Origin: Bacillota bacterium
GTDB taxonomy: Bacteria; Bacillota; SHA-98; UBA4971
NCBI GenBank assembly: GCA_030024085.1
Contig: JASEJE010000010.1
Coordinates: 1 to 64,000, forward strand
Length of the DNA stretch: 64,000 nucleotides
Reading direction: 5' to 3'
Shown here: in pieces, positions 46,554-55,128 of the stretch
Layout of the letters: every line of letters begins with the position of its first letter
Numbering within the stretch: position 1 is the first letter of the stretch
Translations under genes and position numbers: made by a program
The notes under the pieces: model-generated
What the model was told of the DNA's origin: nothing
Database searches by the model: none
The model's input: only the letters and a program-made list of their open reading frames with translations

Positions 46554-47510
46554 ATGCACGCTACTGCGGACCGAAAAGATGTCGAGCTCCTTGTGGAGAT
46601 CGCGCGCATGTACTACGAATACGGCCTCGACCAGCAAGAGATCGCCGAGAGGGTGGGCTTGTCGCGCAGCCGCATCTCCAGGATGCTGACAAGGGCGAGA
46701 GAGGCGGGCATTGTACAGGTCACCATTGCTGACCCGTTCAGAGAGGAATCCTTGCTTGCCCAGGAGCTCCAGGCGAGGTACGGGTTGAAGAGGGTCGTTG
46801 TCTGCCCCGTTCCCCGGTCGAGCCGGGCGCCCCTGGCGTGGCACCTGGCGCAAGCTGCGGCGAGGCTGCTGAGAGAGCTGGTCCGGGACGGCTCCGTGAT
46901 CGGCGTGTGTGGCGGGACGACGATGCTGGAAGTGGCGCGGGCGCTCCGGCCGCTGAAACGAAAGGACGTGAGCGTTGTCCAGCTCGAAGGGACGCTGTCC
47001 GGGAAAGGCGAAGCGCTCATCCACGGTAACGAGATAGCCCTTCTGTTCGCGAGAGCGTTCGCGGCCACGCCTTTCTTCCTGAGCGTGCCGGCGATTGTCG
47101 CCCACGAACAGGTGAGAGAGGCGCTCCTGAGCGACCGCAATGTCGCCAGGGTCCTCGACATGGGCAAGTCGGCCTCCGTCGCGGTCTTCTCCATCGGGCG
47201 CCCCGACAGATCCTCCCTGCTCGTTCAGGCAGGCTATTTCTCGCCCGAGGAGATGGATTCGCTCGTGGCCGCGGGGGCCGTCGGGGACCTCTGCTCCCGG
47301 TTCTTCGCAGAGGACGGGTCCGTTTGCGACGAGTCGCTGAACAGGAGAACGATCGGATTGGAACTCCAGGACTTCATGCAGAAGGATTTCGCAGTGGCAG
47401 TGGCGGGCGGCCCACAGAAAGTCGCAGGAGTAAGAGGGGCCCTGCGCGGCCGGTTCGCCAACGTGCTCGTCACTGACGAGGCAACGGCAAAGCAGTTGCT
47501 GGACGTATAG
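46554..47510 (+). CDS. SorC-family transcriptional regulator 3
   Basis: A 318-residue SorC regulator: HTH LDQQEIAERVGLSRSRISRM, effector domain with IGVCGGTTMLEVARAL, VGDLCSRFFAEDGS and AGGPQKVAGVRGALRGRF. ATG 46554 follows GGAAGTGAGG. It sits 49 nt before the aldehyde dehydrogenase gene and is probably the direct regulator of the BMC operon, being co-transcribed with it. Confidence 0.88.
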   Translation: MHATADRKDVELLVEIARMYYEYGLDQQEIAERVGLSRSRISRMLTRAREAGIVQVTIADPFREESLLAQELQARYGLKRVVVCPVPRSSRAPLAWHLAQAAARLLRELVRDGSVIGVCGGTTMLEVARALRPLKRKDVSVVQLEGTLSGKGEALIHGNEIALLFARAFAATPFFLSVPAIVAHEQVREALLSDRNVARVLDMGKSASVAVFSIGRPDRSSLLVQAGYFSPEEMDSLVAAGAVGDLCSRFFAEDGSVCDESLNRRTIGLELQDFMQKDFAVAVAGGPQKVAGVRGALRGRFANVLVTDEATAKQLLDV

Positions 47511-47559
47511 TGCTCGCGAGGCGGAGACTCACTTGCTTGAAGGGCGAGGTGAGACGGGA

Positions 47560-49398
47560 ATGGCGCTTGACACGGACCTTGAGTCGATTCAAGAGGCGAG
47601 AGACGCGGTGCGTCGCGCTGCCGAGGCCCGCGTGAAGCTGGCGTCTTTCTCTCAGGAGCAGGTCGATCGCATCGTCGCGAAGATGGCGGATGCGGGGCGC
47701 GCACACGCGCGCGCCCTCGCGAAAATGGCGGTCGAAGAGACGGGTTTTGGGGTATATGAAGACAAGATCACGAAGAACCTCTTCGCGTCCGAACGCGTGT
47801 ACGAGGCCATTCGCGATCTCAGGACGGTAGGCGTCATCCGGTGCGACCGGTCGCGCAGGGTCGCCGAGATAGCCGAGCCGGTGGGCGTGGTCGTCGCCCT
47901 CGTTCCGTCCACGAACCCGACGTCCACGGTCATATACAAGAGCATGATAAGCCTCAAAGCCCGGAATCCCATCGTGTTCAGCCCGCATCCTTCTGCATGC
48001 AGGTGTAGTTGCCAGGCGGCGCAGGTGATGGCCGACGCGGCCGCCGCCGCTGGAGCGCCCAGGGGGGCGATCCAGTGTCTCGTTCATCCGACCAAGCAAG
48101 CCACGGACGAACTCATGCGCCATCCCGATACAGCCCTCATACTCGCCACCGGCGGATCGGCCATGGTGAGGGCGGCGTACAGCGCGGGTAAGCCCGCCTA
48201 CGGGGTGGGCCCGGGCAACGTGCCGGCGTTCATCGAGCGCACGGCCGACATAAAGAGGGCCGTATCAGACATCTTCTCGAGCAAGACCTTTGACAACGGC
48301 ACGATTTGCGCGTCCGAGCAAGCGATAGTGACAGAGTCGGTCATCGAGGACAAAGTCGTGGAGGAGGTCAAAGCCCAAGGGGGACACTTCTTGACCGACG
48401 CGGAGGCCGCCGCGCTTTCGAAGACCGTGGTGACGTCCGGAGGCAACATCAACCCGTCCATCGTGGGAAGAAGCGCGGTGACCATAGCCAAAATGGCCGG
48501 GCTCTCTGTGCCGGACGGGACGTGCGTTCTTGTGGCCCGCCTTTCGGGAGTCGGGCCCCAGCACCCGCTTTCCAAGGAAAAGCTCAGTCCCATACTGGCT
48601 TTCTACGTCGAGCCCGACTGGCAGGCGGCCTGCGAACGGTGCATCGAGATCTTGGAGTTCGGCGGCATCGGCCACACCTTGGTCATTCACTCGCGAAATC
48701 CCGTTGTCATCAGGGAGTTTGCCATGAAGAAGCCGGTCTTCAGGATACTGGTCAACACCCCCTCCTCGCAAGGGGCCATCGGCGCGACGACCGGCCTGGA
48801 TCCGGCGTTGACGCTCGGTTGCGGAACATGGGGCGGCAGCATCACCGCAGATAATGTCGGACCGTTGCACCTCGTCAACGTGAAACGTGTGGCGTACGGT
48901 CTGGATTTCGACGGTGCCGAACGGCTGTATGAGGAGATGTTGGAAGGAGCCGCAGGGGCGGACGTGACCTGCAGGCTTCCCGGCGCATCCGCTCGCCCCG
49001 CCGATGCGTTGCGTTGGGCGGGCGCGGGAGGGCCCAAGTCGGACGGACCCGGGGCTCCACCCGGTTCCGGCCAGCGCAGGTCGGTTCCTGCCATCATCGG
49101 TCCGGCGGCCGCCGTTGACAAGCCGGTCACAACTCCCTTCCCTATCCCCGCGAGGGGCGGGAGCGCAGGCCGGGGCCGCGCGGGAGGGGCCGAGTCCGGC
49201 GGGAAGCCGGGCGCGACAGGCGCAGTTAGCACAGCAAGCATGGCAACCATGGCGCGAGCGGCAGACGGGGGAGGACAGGCCGCCAAGGACTTGGCTTCCA
49301 GCAGGCAACCCCATCAGACCAGGCTTGTCACGGATGAGGACATCCGGGCGGTCGTCGACAGGTTCCTTTCTGAGTTGAATCGTGCGAAGGGCGGCTGA
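47560..49398 (+). CDS. BMC-associated CoA-acylating aldehyde dehydrogenase
   Basis: A 612-residue enzyme of the EutE/PduP class, oxidising an aldehyde to acyl-CoA inside the microcompartment. Segments include VGVVVALVPSTNPTSTVIYK, SPHPSA, ATGGSAMVRAAYSAGKPAYG, and the catalytic C250 in DNGTICASEQ. The catalytic domain ends near residue 465. A long disordered Gly/Ala/Pro/Ser linker then leads to a C-terminal amphipathic helix (DEDIRAVVDRFLSELNR), the expected encapsulation peptide. ATG 47560 has a GCGAGGTGAG site. It is first in the BMC operon. Confidence 0.92.
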   Translation: MALDTDLESIQEARDAVRRAAEARVKLASFSQEQVDRIVAKMADAGRAHARALAKMAVEETGFGVYEDKITKNLFASERVYEAIRDLRTVGVIRCDRSRRVAEIAEPVGVVVALVPSTNPTSTVIYKSMISLKARNPIVFSPHPSACRCSCQAAQVMADAAAAAGAPRGAIQCLVHPTKQATDELMRHPDTALILATGGSAMVRAAYSAGKPAYGVGPGNVPAFIERTADIKRAVSDIFSSKTFDNGTICASEQAIVTESVIEDKVVEEVKAQGGHFLTDAEAAALSKTVVTSGGNINPSIVGRSAVTIAKMAGLSVPDGTCVLVARLSGVGPQHPLSKEKLSPILAFYVEPDWQAACERCIEILEFGGIGHTLVIHSRNPVVIREFAMKKPVFRILVNTPSSQGAIGATTGLDPALTLGCGTWGGSITADNVGPLHLVNVKRVAYGLDFDGAERLYEEMLEGAAGADVTCRLPGASARPADALRWAGAGGPKSDGPGAPPGSGQRRSVPAIIGPAAAVDKPVTTPFPIPARGGSAGRGRAGGAESGGKPGATGAVSTASMATMARAADGGGQAAKDLASSRQPHQTRLVTDEDIRAVVDRFLSELNRAKGG

Positions 49399-49531
49399 AG
49401 TAGCGTAGGTAACGACCACGAGGTAACGACCACAAGGTGGCATGAGGCGTACGTGGGCTGGCATCCGGGATGGGCGGGGTTGGGGCGGGACCGCACGCGA
49501 AAACGCACATTGTGACAGGGAGGCAGGACCG

Positions 49532-49807
49532 GTGGTTCAGGATGCACTGGGGATGGTTGAGACCAAAGGACTCGTGGGGGCCATCGAGGCGGCCGACGCG
49601 ATGGTCAAGGCGGCGAACGTCGTGCTCATCGGCAAGGAGTACATCGGCGGCGGCTATGTGACGGTCATGGTCCGGGGCGACGTGGGGGCGGTGAAAGCCG
49701 CGACAGACGCGGGGGCGGCCGCCGCTGCGAGGGTCGGGGAGCTCGTGAGCGTGCACGTCATCCCGAGACCCCATACAGATGTCGATGGAATCCTGCCGAA
49801 AGCGTAA
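49532..49807 (+). CDS. BMC shell hexamer protein (BMC-H) 1
   Basis: A 91-residue single BMC-domain shell protein (PduA/EutM type) that forms flat hexamers: [20 protein letters not shown] at the N-terminus, [20 protein letters not shown] with a GGG-type pore region, and [11 protein letters not shown] at the end. GTG 49532 is chosen with GGAGG upstream. Close in sequence to the second BMC-H at 51796. Confidence 0.95.
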   Translation: MVQDALGMVETKGLVGAIEAADAMVKAANVVLIGKEYIGGGYVTVMVRGDVGAVKAATDAGAAAAARVGELVSVHVIPRPHTDVDGILPKA

Positions 49808-49873
49808 GGCCCGACCCATCGCCGGCCGAGAGACGGGCCCGGCGCCGCTATCGCGCGGCGGAGGCAGGTGGAG

Positions 49874-50638
49874 ATGGACTACAGCTCTATTGAGGATCTC
49901 ATAGCAAAGTGTGTGAGAGAGCTCGAAGCGAGGGGCCTTGCGGTCCCGGGGGTCAAGCCGCCGCCTTCTGTTCCGGCTCCTGACCCGAGCGGCGGCCGGC
50001 TTTCGGCCCAAGAAGGCGGCAGCCCGGAATGGCGGGCGGGCGGGCCGATGGTGCCGGTGGGCGTCTCCAATCGCCACGTGCACCTGTGCGCGCGGGATTT
50101 CGAGGCGCTGTTCGGGGCCGAAAGCGCCAAGAGCGGTCTGGCGAGGCTGCGGGACCTTTCGCAGCCCGGGCAGTTCGTTGCGAAAGAGATGGTCGCCCTC
50201 GTCGGCCCCAAAGGGGACATACCTGGCGTCAGAGTGCTGGGGCCGCTGCGGTCGAGAACCCAGGTCGAGATAAGCCGCACGGATGGATTTGCGCTGGGCA
50301 TCTCTCCGCCGGTTCGTGATTCGGGCGACCTCGACGGTTCCGCCCCCATCACTCTCGTGGGGCCGGCTGGTGCCGTAAACCTGAAGGAGGGCGCCATCAT
50401 CGCGACCCGCCACATCCATATGAGGCCGCAGGAGGCGTCTTCTTGGGGCCTTCGGGACGGCGACCGCGTGGAGGTGGAGGCTGCGGGGGCGCGGGGCCTG
50501 GTGTTCCGCGGCGTGCTCGTGAGGGTGAGGGAAGACTTTCAGCTCGAGATGCACGTCGATACCGACGAAGCCAACGCGGCGCTCTTGCGAAACGGCGACA
50601 TGGTGAGAGTCGTCGGCAGGAGCTCGGCGTCGAGGTAA
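49874..50638 (+). CDS. pduL: Phosphate acyltransferase, PduL type
   Basis: A 254-residue Zn-dependent enzyme converting acyl-CoA plus phosphate to acyl phosphate, recycling CoA inside the BMC. Zn-ligand motifs are SNRHVHL (H68, H70) and TRHIHM (H180, H182). GPLRSRTQVEISRTDGF and AGAVNLKEGAIIA are also typical. Residues 5-20 (SIEDLIAKCVRELEAR) form an amphipathic N-terminal encapsulation helix followed by a Pro-rich linker. ATG 49874 follows AGGTGGAG. Confidence 0.93.
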   Translation: MDYSSIEDLIAKCVRELEARGLAVPGVKPPPSVPAPDPSGGRLSAQEGGSPEWRAGGPMVPVGVSNRHVHLCARDFEALFGAESAKSGLARLRDLSQPGQFVAKEMVALVGPKGDIPGVRVLGPLRSRTQVEISRTDGFALGISPPVRDSGDLDGSAPITLVGPAGAVNLKEGAIIATRHIHMRPQEASSWGLRDGDRVEVEAAGARGLVFRGVLVRVREDFQLEMHVDTDEANAALLRNGDMVRVVGRSSASR

Positions 50639-50720
50639 CCGCAAGACGGTGGCAGGCAGGGCCGCCGTGAGAGAGACGAGACGATTGGAGCCTCGAAACG
50701 GCTCTGGAGGGGTAAGCCCT

Positions 50721-51269
50721 GTGGGTCTGGCGATAGGTCTCGTGGAGTTTGCAAACGTGACCAAAGGTATAGAGGGAACTGACGCCATGGTCAAAGCGGC
50801 CGATGTTGAGCTTCTGCTGGCGCGACCCACCTGTCCGGGAAAGTTCACGACCCTCGTGTCCGGAGACGTGGGCGCCGTGAAAAGCTCGATTGCCGCAGGG
50901 ACCGTGGTAGGCGCCGACGCCGTGGTGGACGAGTTCGTCTTGCCCAACGTGCATCCAGGGGTGTTTCCAGCGATAACCGCGACGTCCGACGTGCGGGAGG
51001 TGAAGGCGCTCGGCGTGATCGAGACCTTTACGGTCGCGTCCGCCATAGTTGCGGCTGACGCCGCTCTCAAGGCCGCGGCGGTCGAGGCCATCGAGCTGAG
51101 GCTCGCCATCGGGCTCGGCGGCAAGTGCTTCGTCACTCTTACAGGAGACGTGGGCGCAGTGCAGGCGGCAGTGAGCGCGGGTAGCGCCGACGCAAGCGCG
51201 AGGGGGCTTCTGGTCTCCCGCGTAGTGATCCCGTCACCGGCGAAGGAGCTTGTCGCGGCTCTCTTGTGA
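50721..51269 (+). CDS. pduT: Trimeric shell protein BMC-T, PduT type with Fe-S cysteine
   Basis: A 182-residue tandem BMC-domain shell protein. It parallels PduT closely: IGLVEFANVTKGIEGTDAMV, then RPTCPGKFTTLVSGDVGAV, VLPNVHPGVFPAI and GLGGKCFVTLTGDVGAV. Cys38, counted from GTG 50721, coincides with the PduT Cys that binds a [4Fe-4S] cluster at the trimer axis. GGAGGGG precedes this GTG; the frame from 50649 is longer but not homologous. Likely an electron conduit across the shell with PduS. Confidence 0.93.
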   Translation: MGLAIGLVEFANVTKGIEGTDAMVKAADVELLLARPTCPGKFTTLVSGDVGAVKSSIAAGTVVGADAVVDEFVLPNVHPGVFPAITATSDVREVKALGVIETFTVASAIVAADAALKAAAVEAIELRLAIGLGGKCFVTLTGDVGAVQAAVSAGSADASARGLLVSRVVIPSPAKELVAALL

Positions 51270-51284
51270 GATGGGGGTGCTCGA

Positions 51285-51779
51285 GTGCGTGCGGTGATCA
51301 CCGAGGCTGAACTGAAAAGGCTTGCGCCAGCCTCGAGGGTCCTGGTGCCGCGTGGCGCGATTGTAACTCCCGCAGCCAGAGACTACGCCAGGGATAATGG
51401 AATCGCGCTCATCGAGATAGCCGGCGAGGGCGTCTTCGGGGTCTCGCGCGGCGGGAACGAAGAAGATGCGCGTGCCTTCGTCTTCGCCGCGGTCGCAGGC
51501 ACGCTGCCAGGCACGCTGTCCCGTGCCGGCAGGTGTCCTCCCGGTGCGGAAGGCCGTTTCCTAGTGTGTGGTGCGCACCCAAGCGCCGAAACGAACGCCG
51601 GGGCGCGCTTGCAGCCGGACATGGGCGTTCAGGAGGTCATGGAGCGAATAGTCCGGGCTGCCATCGCGAATCTGGGACCACATGCCACCAGAGAGACTCT
51701 TGTCAAGGTATTGATTACCGTATTGATCCGCCTGGGTTACGCGGTTGGAGTGTCAGGCATTACGTCGCAGGACCGGTGA
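51285..51779 (+). CDS. BMC-associated protein with EutQ/EutT-like N-terminal motif, function unknown
   Basis: A 164-residue protein not recognised as an enzyme. Residues 1-45 (VITEAELKRLAPASRVLV, then PRGAIVTPAARDYARDNGI) match the short N-terminal segment shared by several BMC accessory proteins such as EutQ and EutT. A variable middle and a C-terminal helical region (QEVMERIVRAAIANLG, LVKVLITVLIRLGYAV) follow. GTG 51285 has GGGGGTG upstream. It lies between PduT and a BMC-H gene, so a role in BMC assembly or cofactor supply is inferred. Confidence 0.7.
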   Translation: MRAVITEAELKRLAPASRVLVPRGAIVTPAARDYARDNGIALIEIAGEGVFGVSRGGNEEDARAFVFAAVAGTLPGTLSRAGRCPPGAEGRFLVCGAHPSAETNAGARLQPDMGVQEVMERIVRAAIANLGPHATRETLVKVLITVLIRLGYAVGVSGITSQDR

Positions 51780-51795
51780 AAGGGGGTGAACCCAA

Positions 51796-52101
51796 GTGGC
51801 CATGGAAGCGCTGGGAATGATTGAGACCAGAGGGCTCGTCGCGATGATAGAGGCTGCTGACGCCATGGTTAAGGCGGCCAACGTGAGGCTCGTGGGCTGG
51901 GAGAAGATCGGCGGCGGGTATGTGACTGTCCTGGTGAGAGGAGAAGTGGCGGCGTGCAAGTCGGCCTGCGAGGCCGGTGCGGCTGCGGCTGCGAAGATCG
52001 GCGAGGTTGTGTCGGTGCACGTCATTCCGAGACCGCACTTCGACCTTGAGGGCAAGCTGCCCATTTCCCTGCCGGAGACGAAGAAGGAGAAGGGCCAGTA
52101 G
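51796..52101 (+). CDS. BMC shell hexamer protein (BMC-H) 2
   Basis: A 101-residue single BMC-domain shell protein: [52 protein letters not shown], then a short charged tail (PETKKEKGQ). GTG 51796 follows AAGGGGGTGA. A paralogue of the BMC-H at 49532; two hexamer types probably form mixed facets with different pores. Confidence 0.95.
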   Translation: MAMEALGMIETRGLVAMIEAADAMVKAANVRLVGWEKIGGGYVTVLVRGEVAACKSACEAGAAAAAKIGEVVSVHVIPRPHFDLEGKLPISLPETKKEKGQ

Positions 52102-52249
52102 CGCACTGCTCACCCCCGGACCGGGCGCGGCGACGGCCGCCGGTTCTACGACAGGACTGCGACTGTGCGGTCGCGCCCGGTGACGGTGAGGGCATACGAG
52201 CCCACACCCACATGAGTGTACCCCGGTTGAGCGAAGAGGGGGGATCTCC

Positions 52250-52543
52250 TTGATCGCGTGCAGAGTGGTGGGCACCGTGGTTTGCACGAGAAAGGACGAG
52301 AAACTCGTAGGTTCGAAGCTCCAGATCGTGGAGCCTATATCCCTGGTTGACCAGTCTCCCGATGGAAAACCCCTGGTGGCGATAGATACGGTTGGAGCGG
52401 GCGAGGGGGAAATCGTGCTCGTCGTGAGCGGAAGTTCGGCCCGCCAGACGTCGAGGACTCAGAATACGCCAGTGGACGCGGTCATAATGGCGATCGTGGA
52501 CTCCATCGAGATGAGCGGCAAGTTGGTGTACCGAAAGAGCTGA
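52250..52543 (+). CDS. BMC shell pentamer protein (BMC-P, EutN/CcmL type) 1
   Basis: A 97-residue pentameric vertex protein: CRVVGTVVCTRKDEKLVGSK, VAIDTVGAGEGEIVLVVSGS and a C-terminal PVDAVIMAIVDSIE. Pentamers close the vertices of the icosahedral shell. The TTG start at 52250 follows GGGGGGATC. First of three BMC-P genes in this operon. Confidence 0.95.
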   Translation: MIACRVVGTVVCTRKDEKLVGSKLQIVEPISLVDQSPDGKPLVAIDTVGAGEGEIVLVVSGSSARQTSRTQNTPVDAVIMAIVDSIEMSGKLVYRKS

Positions 52544-52689
52544 CAAGCGCTGACACGCCCGCAAGCTTGTTCCCTCGTTCCGCGGGTGCGGCTCGGGGAG
52601 TCGGATGACCGGGCGGGCGCGAAAGACGCGGCGAGCGCGGCGGGCGTCGGTTGGTCGGTTGAGTGTTGGATCCTTCAGGTGGTGGAAGG

Positions 52690-54090
52690 ATGGCATCCGC
52701 GGCGGTGACGGACATCGTACATGCCATAGGAGCTGCAGGCGTCGTGGGGGCCGGCGGAGCGGGGTTCCCGACGCACGTCAAGTTGTCCGCGACCGTGGAC
52801 ACCGTGATCGCGAACGGTGCCGAGTGCGAGCCCTTGCTTGAGGCGGACCACGCGGTGATGGTGCTCGAGCCTGCGAGAGTGTTGGCCGGTCTCAAGATCG
52901 CCATGACCGCGACCGGCGCTACCCGGGGTTATGTGGCTGTCAAGGAGAAGCGCGGGACCGCGCTGCGTGTGATGACCGAGCTCATCCAGAGGGAAGAGGG
53001 AATCAGCGTGTTCGCCCTCGACGATGTGTACCCCATCGGCGATGAGCACGTGCTCGTTCACGAAGTGACGGGCAGGCACGTCCCCGAAGGCGGCTTACCT
53101 CTCGAGGCGGGTGTCGTCGTGAGCAACGTGGCCACTCTCGCGAGCGTGGCTGACGCAGTTGAGGGCCGCCCGGTGACCTCGCGCTACGTGACAGTTGCCG
53201 GGGCGGTCGCCCGGCCTGTGACCGCGAGGTTCCCGATAGGCACCTCGGTGGCTGACGCGATCGCCTTCGCGGGCGGACCGCTCACTGAACGGTACAGGGT
53301 CATTCTGGGCGGGCCAATCATGGGCAAGCTGGCGCCTGACACGTCCGCCGTGGTGACGAAGGTGACAGGCGGCATCATCGTGCTTCCCGCGGACCATCCC
53401 CTGGTAAGGACGCGCGAGAGCGATATCGGGGTCATCATCAGGCAGGCGAGGGCCGCGTGCTGCCAGTGCATGAGCTGCACCGAGACCTGCCCCCGGCATC
53501 TCCTGGGGCACAGGATAGCGCCTCATCTCATCATGCGCGCTGTAAGCATGTCGCCGGGGCCGCCGCCCGACACCGTCGCCGGCGCTTGGTTGTGCTCCGA
53601 GTGTGCGGTGTGTGCCACGGTCGGCTGCCCATCGGGTCTTTCGCCGGTCAGGGTGAACCAGGCCCTCAAGCAGTCCATGGCCAGGAAAGGCATGAAGAAT
53701 CCATACCATGAGAAGGACATCTCTTCACACCCGCTGCGAACGGCTAGGCGGGTTCCCTCGTCGCGGATGGTGACGAGGGCGGGGATTGCTTCTTACATGA
53801 CACGCCCGGGAGACGGTTTTGCCGAAGCCGGTGAGACTGCCCGTCACAGTTCACATACAGAGTGCTTGTCCGCGGTGTTCCAGCCCGACAGGGTAAGCAT
53901 CCCCCTGCTTCAGCACGTGGGCGCTCCCGCGGTGCCGTGCGTCAAGGCCGGGGATGAGGTGCACGAGGGGGAACCCATCGCCGAGATCCCCGCGGGGAAA
54001 CTGGGGGCGAGAATCCATGCGAGCATTTCCGGGACAGTCACCGATGTCGGCGATGCTATAACGATCGTGGCCGGGAGGCGCAGACGATGA
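52690..54090 (+). CDS. pduS: BMC electron-transfer flavoprotein, PduS type
   Basis: A 466-residue RnfC/Nqo1-like protein of the PduS family, which couples NADH or flavin oxidation to Fe-S transfer (cobalamin reduction in Pdu systems). Features: GVVGAGGAGFPTHVKL, NGAECEPLLEADH, SLBB-like middle, and two cluster motifs C257/C260/C263/C267 (CCQCMSCTETCP) and C302/C305/C308/C312 (CSECAVCATVGC). The C-terminus is a lipoyl-like hairpin (GDEVHEGEPIAEIP). ATG 52690 follows GGTGGTGGAAGG. It overlaps the next gene by 4 bp. No B12 enzyme is present, so redox recycling is more likely than cobalamin reduction. Confidence 0.92.
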   Translation: MASAAVTDIVHAIGAAGVVGAGGAGFPTHVKLSATVDTVIANGAECEPLLEADHAVMVLEPARVLAGLKIAMTATGATRGYVAVKEKRGTALRVMTELIQREEGISVFALDDVYPIGDEHVLVHEVTGRHVPEGGLPLEAGVVVSNVATLASVADAVEGRPVTSRYVTVAGAVARPVTARFPIGTSVADAIAFAGGPLTERYRVILGGPIMGKLAPDTSAVVTKVTGGIIVLPADHPLVRTRESDIGVIIRQARAACCQCMSCTETCPRHLLGHRIAPHLIMRAVSMSPGPPPDTVAGAWLCSECAVCATVGCPSGLSPVRVNQALKQSMARKGMKNPYHEKDISSHPLRTARRVPSSRMVTRAGIASYMTRPGDGFAEAGETARHSSHTECLSAVFQPDRVSIPLLQHVGAPAVPCVKAGDEVHEGEPIAEIPAGKLGARIHASISGTVTDVGDAITIVAGRRRR

Positions 54091-54545
54091 GGATAGTGAT
54101 AGGCAGCGACCACGGAGGTTTCGACCTGAAAGAGGATATCAAGGCCTACCTGGCCGAGCTTGGCCACGAGTGCGTGGATTACGGCACACACAGCAAGGGG
54201 CCTGTGGACTACCCCGACTTCGCCTTTCTGGTGGCTGAAGCGGTGGCGAGGGGGCTTTTCGAGCGAGGCATCATCGTTGATGGCGCGGGCGTCGGTTCCG
54301 CCATTGCGGCGAACAAGGTGCCGGGCGTGAGATGCGCTCCTTGCCAGGACATATACACGGCCAGGAACAGCCGTGAACACAACGACGCCAACGTTCTCGC
54401 CTTGGGCGACAGGGTCATAGGCAAGGGCGTGGCGAGGGAGATCGTGAAGGTGTGGCTTGCCACTGAGTTCGCAGGGGGAAGACACCTGCGCCGCGTGGAC
54501 AAGATCATGGAGATCGAGCGGAGGTTCCTTTCGAGAGGCGACTAA
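54087..54545 (+). CDS. RpiB/LacA/LacB-family sugar-phosphate isomerase, BMC type
   Basis: A 152-residue protein of the RpiB fold: GSDHGGFDLKEDIKAYL, VDYPDFAF, DGAGVGSAIAANKVPGVRC, and NSREHNDANVLALGDRVIG. The position of the Cys used by E. coli RpiB (in CGTGIG) is Asp65 here (DGAGVG), so the chemistry or substrate may differ from ribose 5-phosphate isomerisation. It overlaps the PduS stop by 4 nt (ATGA), showing tight coupling. RpiB-like proteins are a marker of the SPU class of BMC. Confidence 0.88.
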   Translation: MRIVIGSDHGGFDLKEDIKAYLAELGHECVDYGTHSKGPVDYPDFAFLVAEAVARGLFERGIIVDGAGVGSAIAANKVPGVRCAPCQDIYTARNSREHNDANVLALGDRVIGKGVAREIVKVWLATEFAGGRHLRRVDKIMEIERRFLSRGD

Positions 54546-54742
54546 AGCCAGGCAAGCGTGAGCGGCTGAGCGGGCAACGAGACGGGCGGCCGAAGGGGAA
54601 GCAGGCAAGCGAACGGACGGACCGGGAGGCGGGCAGGCGAGTGAGTGTAGACGGGTGAGGCGCTGTCCCGGACCGAGACCAGCGGGACGATGCCCGGGCG
54701 GGACGCCGCCGGCGGGCGGCGTAGACCGGGGGCTGGTGTGAG

Positions 54743-55036
54743 GTGATTGCCCTGTTCATAGCGAGAGTGGTTGGGAAGGTAGTCGCTACTCGCAAGGACG
54801 AGAAACTGGAAGGCATAAAGCTGCTCATCATCGAGCCGCTGAAACGGGACGGCACCCCCTGTGGCAAGCCGCTGGTTGCCGTGGACAGCGTGGGTGCGGG
54901 CGCAGGTGAGATAGTGCATGCGGTGAAAGGGAGAGAAGCGTCGCTTCCTCTTCCAAGGGCGGGCGCTCCGGTTGATGTGGCGATCGTGGGGATAGTGGAC
55001 CGCCCGGATGCTGGTGAACCCAGGTCCTGTTGCTAG
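54743..55036 (+). CDS. BMC shell pentamer protein (BMC-P) 2
   Basis: A 97-residue EutN/CcmL-type vertex protein: FIARVVGKVVATRKDEKLEG, VAVDSVGAGAGEIVHAVKG, PVDVAIVGIVDRPD, with a Cys-Cys C-terminus. GTG 54743 follows a GTGAGGT site. The 197-bp gap before it is repetitive GGCGGGCAAGCG-like sequence without a gene. Confidence 0.95.
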   Translation: MIALFIARVVGKVVATRKDEKLEGIKLLIIEPLKRDGTPCGKPLVAVDSVGAGAGEIVHAVKGREASLPLPRAGAPVDVAIVGIVDRPDAGEPRSCC

Positions 55037-55128
55037 GCAGGGGGCGCCCGGCGCGGGGCGAGGCGTCATGATGTGGCTTCCCGGTTGACCCGGTGTGGCC
55101 GGGTGGCTGACACGCTTGAGGTGGGGCT

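Noticed and set aside
49328-51301. 657-codon minus-strand frame opposite BMC genes
   Set aside because: Antisense of four clear BMC genes; composition typical of shadow frames.
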